The notes beneath the pieces are model-generated. The model searched no databases, had not been told where the DNA came from, and saw only the letters and a program-made list of their open reading frames with translations. This document shows, one piece after another, positions 5,616 through 9,098 of a DNA stretch of 9,098 nt (position 1 is the stretch's first letter; every line of letters starts with the position of its first letter). This DNA is from CALMRE01 sp964412895 (lineage in GTDB: Bacteria; UBP6; UBA1177; JAKLFG01): NCBI GenBank assembly GCA_964412895.1, contig CAYPQK010000107.1:1-9098 (forward strand). The letters are read 5' to 3'. The translations under genes were made by a program, and so were the position numbers.

Positions 5616-8600
5616 ATGCGTAGCCTCTTCCCCGGATTCATTCAAGAGCAGTACCGCAAAGGACTTCTGCGCGGCGAACTCGATGCCGCCGGTATGTTCG
5701 TCGATGTCTCGGGCTTCACCTCGATGACCGAAAAACTCATGCGGCAGGGCAAGGTCGGCGCCGAAAGCATATCGGACATCCTCAACTCGACCTTCAGCCC
5801 CGTCATCGACGCCGTTTACCGGAACGGCGGTTTCATCACCGGCTTCGCGGGCGACGCCTTCACCGCCATATTCCCCGGCAAGGATACCTGCAAACCCTGT
5901 GTCGCCGCCACGGAGATACAGGAGATATTCCGCACCAATCCGTGCCACGAGACCCCCTACGGCTCGTTCGCCATCAGCGCGAAGGTCGGCATCTCCTACG
6001 GTCAGGTGAGCTGGGGCATTCCCGGCACCGACTATCACCGCACCTTCTTTTTCCGCGGGGCGGCGATAGACGGCTCCGCCGCCGCCGAACATCACGCCTG
6101 CTCCGGCGATATCGTCCTTGATGCCGCCGCCATGGCCGTCACCCCGCCCGCCCTGCTGAAGACCGTTCCGGCGGGCGACGGCGGCTTCCATCGCGTCGAA
6201 AAATGTACCGGCAAGAAAAGCGCCGCGCCGAAGGCCGAGAAAACGATCCTCAAGGAGGTCGGCCGCCTCTTCTTCCCCGAACAGCTCTACGAACAGAAGC
6301 TGTCGGGCGAGTTCCGCGACATCGTGCCGGTCTTCATATCGTTCGAGCAACCCGAAAGTTTCGAGGCGCTCGATAAATTCGTCGCGGCGGCCATCGAGAC
6401 CACCGACGCCTTTGGCGGTTACTTCAATCTGGTCGACTTCGGCGACAAGGGCGGCAACATGCTGATCCTTTTCGGCGCCCCGGTCAGCTACGAGAACAAT
6501 GTCCAGCGCGCCGTCAGCTTCATACTCGCCCTCAAGGAGCGGGTAGAGGTGGGGTTCCGCTGCGGCATCACGCAGGGCGAGGTCTACGCCGGATTCGTCG
6601 GCAGCGACCGTCGCTCCACCTACACCGTGCTCGGCGACCGGGTCAACCTTTCGGCCCGCTTCATGATGAAGGCGCAGTGGGGCGAGATATGGCTTTCCGA
6701 AACGGTCGCGGCGAAGATAGAGGAACATTACGACATCACGCCGCTGGGCGAGTATCAGTTCAAAGGAAAGACCGAGAAGATAAAGGTGTTCTCCCTGCGC
6801 GGGCAGAAGTCACGCAGCGATGAACTCTCCTTCGAACAGGAGATGATAGGCCGCGACGCCGAACTGAAGAAGGCGATCGACGCGCTCGCGCCGCTCAAAA
6901 AAGGCCGGAACCCCGGCGTTCTGGCGGTGTGGGGCGACCCCGGCATCGGAAAGACGCGGTTGCTGGCCGCCGTCAAGAAACAGCTTGCCGGAGAGGTCGA
7001 GGTCCTGACGCTCGCCGCCGATTCGATACTGCGCAAATCGATGAACCCCTTCACCACCTTTCTGGAACGGTACTTCGAACAGGGCGACGCCGAGAACGCC
7101 GCCGAGAAGAAGAAACGGTTCGAAAAGCGCTGGGCCGCCGTCATGTCGGGTATCGCCGCGCATCCCGATGCCCGCGTCGTACAGGAAGTGACCGAGGAGC
7201 TCATCCGTACCAAGTCGTTCCTCGCCGCCCTCATCGGCATCGAATGGAAGGACAGCCTCTACGAGAAATTGGACGCGAAAAGCCGGTTCGAGAACACGCT
7301 GTACGCCGTCAAGGAATTCATCAAGGCGCTGTCGCTCGCCCGGCCGGTCATCATCGCGCTGGACGATATACAGTGGCTCGACAACGACTCGCGTGAGATA
7401 ATCCGGGTCCTGTTCCGCCAGACGACCCACTTCCCCTTCGCGCTGGCGGTGCTCGGCCGCTACGGCGACGACGGCACCAAACCGCCCATCGATATCGACG
7501 AAGGGGTGGCGCGCACCGAACTGGCGCTCGACCGTCTTTCGGCCGATACGGCGGCCATCCTTTCGGAGAAGATGCTCGGAGCGCGGGCCGGCGACGAACT
7601 GCAGGCGCTCATCATGCGCCGCAGCGAGGGGAGCCCCTTCTTCATCGAGCAGATCTGCTACTACCTTAAAACCAACGGCCTGCTGGAACTCCGGAACGGC
7701 CGCTACGAGGCGATCGGAGGGAATGTCGATATCCCGCAGGGGGTCAACGCCCTCCTCATCAGCCGCATCGACCGCCTTTCCCAGCGGCTCAAGGACGGCG
7801 TCTTCACCGCGTCGGTCCTCGGCCGAGAGATAGATATCTCGATATTCTCCGAGATCATGCAGGAACAGGATGTCACCTCGCTCCTCTCGGAAGGACGCGA
7901 TGAACGGATATGGACGCCGCTGTCGGAACTGCTCTATTCGTTCCGCAACCTTCTTCTGCGCGAAGCGGCCTACGACATGCAGCTCCGCGGCCGGCTCAAG
8001 GCGCTTCACCGCATCGTCGCCGACGCGATGGAGAAGGCCTACGCCACCGAGGACAAGCACGCCTCCGAAATGGCCTTCCACTTCGAACGGGCCGAAGAGC
8101 GCGACAAAACGCGGCACTACCTGAAAAAGGCGGCCGACTTCGCCCGCGAACACTACCAGAATGAGGACGCCATCCGGTTCTACGGCAAACTGCTCGACTA
8201 TACCGACGACAAGGTCGAACAGATCGATATCCGCCACAAACTCGGCGGTGTCTACAAGCTCATCGGCAAGTGGAAAGAGGCGGAGGAATCGTACCGCGCC
8301 GCGCTCGGGGCGGCCGAAGAACTGAAGGATGTTCCCCGCAGCGCCGACAACATGCGGGAACTCGGCTATCTCCTGCTTGAGAAAGGTCGCTACGACGAAT
8401 CGCGCGAACTTTTAGACCGCGCCTTCGAGACCTACCGCGCCACCGGCGGCAAGGCGGGCGAATCGACGGTGCTCGGCTACATCGGGCTCATCTATTATTA
8501 CAAAGGCGACCTCGACAACGCGATAGACTTCTTCAACCGCCGTCTGGCCATCGCCAAGGAACTCAACGACCGCGCCAACATCATGGTCTCCTACCGCTAT

Positions 8601-9098
8601 CTCGGCGGCGTCGCCTACTACCGCGCCGACTACCGGCAGGCGCAGGAGTACTACCGGCAGGTGCTCGGCATCGCCGAGGAACTGGGCGCCGAACTGGATC
8701 TGGCGGTCGCCAAGCTCAACCTCGGTCTATCGTGTTCCTACCTCAACGACTTCGACAACGCCCTGCGTTACTACCGTGAAAGCCTCGAGGTCTACCAGAA
8801 ATTCGGCTCGAAGTTCTACATCGCCTACACCCACAACAACATGGGCGAACTGCTCTTCTGGATGGGCAGTTACGAGGAGGCGATAAATTCGTTCAAGGAA
8901 CAGCGCAACATCGCGGCCGAACTCGGCAGTTCGCGCCACATCGCGATGGCCAACAACATGCTGGGCAATGTCAGCAAACGGCTCAAACAGTACGATCAGG
9001 CACGCGAATATTACGACCGCGCCCTCAAGATAGCCACCGAATTCTCGCTCAAGAACCTCATGTGCGAGTTCCTTTTCGAGAAGGCGGAGCTGCTTTTC
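5616..9098 (+). CDS. Tandem class III nucleotide cyclase / STAND NTPase / TPR signalling protein (3' end outside window)
   Basis: The frame runs 1161 codons from ATG to the window edge without a stop. Cyclase domain C1 (about 22-195) has FVDVSGFT with Asp30 and FAGDAF with Asp80, the two metal ligands. Cyclase domain C2 (about 235-395) lacks these but has YTVLGDRVNLSAR, placing Thr337, Asn344 and Arg348 at substrate and transition-state positions. An NTPase domain (about 408-720) follows, with Walker A GDPGIGKT (440-447), Walker B VIIALDDIQWLD (578-589) and a STAND-type GSPFFIEQ (672-679). From about 826 there are at least eight TPRs of about 40 residues (starts near 870, 910, 950, 989, 1028, 1068, 1108). 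This is the order of soluble adenylyl cyclase ADCY10. No signal peptide or membrane segment is seen, so it should be cytoplasmic. Cyclic-nucleotide synthesis is likely, but the adenine-selecting Lys appears replaced by Leu272, so product and activity are uncertain. Regulation probably goes through the NTPase and TPR parts. Confidence 0.9.
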   Translation, partial: MRSLFPGFIQEQYRKGLLRGELDAAGMFVDVSGFTSMTEKLMRQGKVGAESISDILNSTFSPVIDAVYRNGGFITGFAGDAFTAIFPGKDTCKPCVAATEIQEIFRTNPCHETPYGSFAISAKVGISYGQVSWGIPGTDYHRTFFFRGAAIDGSAAAEHHACSGDIVLDAAAMAVTPPALLKTVPAGDGGFHRVEKCTGKKSAAPKAEKTILKEVGRLFFPEQLYEQKLSGEFRDIVPVFISFEQPESFEALDKFVAAAIETTDAFGGYFNLVDFGDKGGNMLILFGAPVSYENNVQRAVSFILALKERVEVGFRCGITQGEVYAGFVGSDRRSTYTVLGDRVNLSARFMMKAQWGEIWLSETVAAKIEEHYDITPLGEYQFKGKTEKIKVFSLRGQKSRSDELSFEQEMIGRDAELKKAIDALAPLKKGRNPGVLAVWGDPGIGKTRLLAAVKKQLAGEVEVLTLAADSILRKSMNPFTTFLERYFEQGDAENAAEKKKRFEKRWAAVMSGIAAHPDARVVQEVTEELIRTKSFLAALIGIEWKDSLYEKLDAKSRFENTLYAVKEFIKALSLARPVIIALDDIQWLDNDSREIIRVLFRQTTHFPFALAVLGRYGDDGTKPPIDIDEGVARTELALDRLSADTAAILSEKMLGARAGDELQALIMRRSEGSPFFIEQICYYLKTNGLLELRNGRYEAIGGNVDIPQGVNALLISRIDRLSQRLKDGVFTASVLGREIDISIFSEIMQEQDVTSLLSEGRDERIWTPLSELLYSFRNLLLREAAYDMQLRGRLKALHRIVADAMEKAYATEDKHASEMAFHFERAEERDKTRHYLKKAADFAREHYQNEDAIRFYGKLLDYTDDKVEQIDIRHKLGGVYKLIGKWKEAEESYRAALGAAEELKDVPRSADNMRELGYLLLEKGRYDESRELLDRAFETYRATGGKAGESTVLGYIGLIYYYKGDLDNAIDFFNRRLAIAKELNDRANIMVSYRYLGGVAYYRADYRQAQEYYRQVLGIAEELGAELDLAVAKLNLGLSCSYLNDFDNALRYYRESLEVYQKFGSKFYIAYTHNNMGELLFWMGSYEEAINSFKEQRNIAAELGSSRHIAMANNMLGNVSKRLKQYDQAREYYDRALKIATEFSLKNLMCEFLFEKAELLF

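Noticed and set aside
5457..6728. 423-residue minus-strand open frame
   Set aside because: It is antisense to the cyclase domains, whose catalytic motifs are unmistakable on the + strand, and it ends in the preceding gene's tail.
6810..8237. 475-residue minus-strand open frame
   Set aside because: It is antisense to the Walker A/B-containing NTPase region and has charged, featureless composition.
1..9098. tRNA, rRNA or insertion sequence
   Set aside because: Nearly all bases are in supported coding regions. No transposase, terminal inverted repeats or tRNA-like cloverleaf were seen.

Overview
The window is GC-rich and densely coding, with every supported gene on the + strand. It holds three consecutive genes for secreted or lipid-anchored surface proteins, followed by the first 1161 codons of a very large signalling protein. 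Metal-binding motifs of the DNDCNG type, disintegrin-like cysteine clusters, an IgGFc-binding domain and choice-of-anchor L domains together are typical of Myxococcota, Bradymonadota and related former 'Deltaproteobacteria'. The sequence alone does not fix the species. The use of ATA for isoleucine is notably high for such GC-rich DNA.

Region 1 (1-5533), surface-protein array. A 5'-truncated gene (2-1054) encodes the C-terminal part of a choice-of-anchor L protein. A complete lipoprotein gene (1090-3405) encodes a lipobox, an in-frame 21-bp repeat tract giving an acidic stalk, a cysteine-rich disintegrin-like region and an IgGFc-binding domain. A second complete lipoprotein gene (3440-5533) encodes a lipobox, an acidic stalk, two cysteine/DNDC repeats, a MopE-type metal-binding motif and a choice-of-anchor L domain paralogous to the first gene. 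Gaps are only 34-35 bp and both complete genes have strong Shine-Dalgarno sites, so the three are probably one transcript. All three proteins end in the same 28-residue, four-cysteine, Ca-loop-like tail whose last residue is Cys, although their middles belong to two unrelated families. The two complete genes also share a near-identical leader. The array therefore looks like variable modules exchanged between constant ends.

Region 2 (5534-5615), an 82-bp spacer with a perfect 12-bp palindrome and weak inverted repeats. It separates the surface array from the signalling gene and may carry the latter's promoter. No convincing terminator is visible.

Region 3 (5616-9098, runs off the window), a large protein with the layout of soluble adenylyl cyclase (ADCY10-like): two class III cyclase domains, a STAND/AAA-type NTPase with clear Walker A and B motifs, then at least eight tetratricopeptide repeats. 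The first cyclase domain keeps both metal-binding Asp. The second keeps the Thr, Asn and Arg of the active site but appears to lack the adenine-selecting Lys.

A working picture, which is inference, is a set of outer-membrane-anchored adhesion or recognition proteins lying next to an intracellular nucleotide-cyclase switch. Nothing in the sequence proves that the two regions work together.
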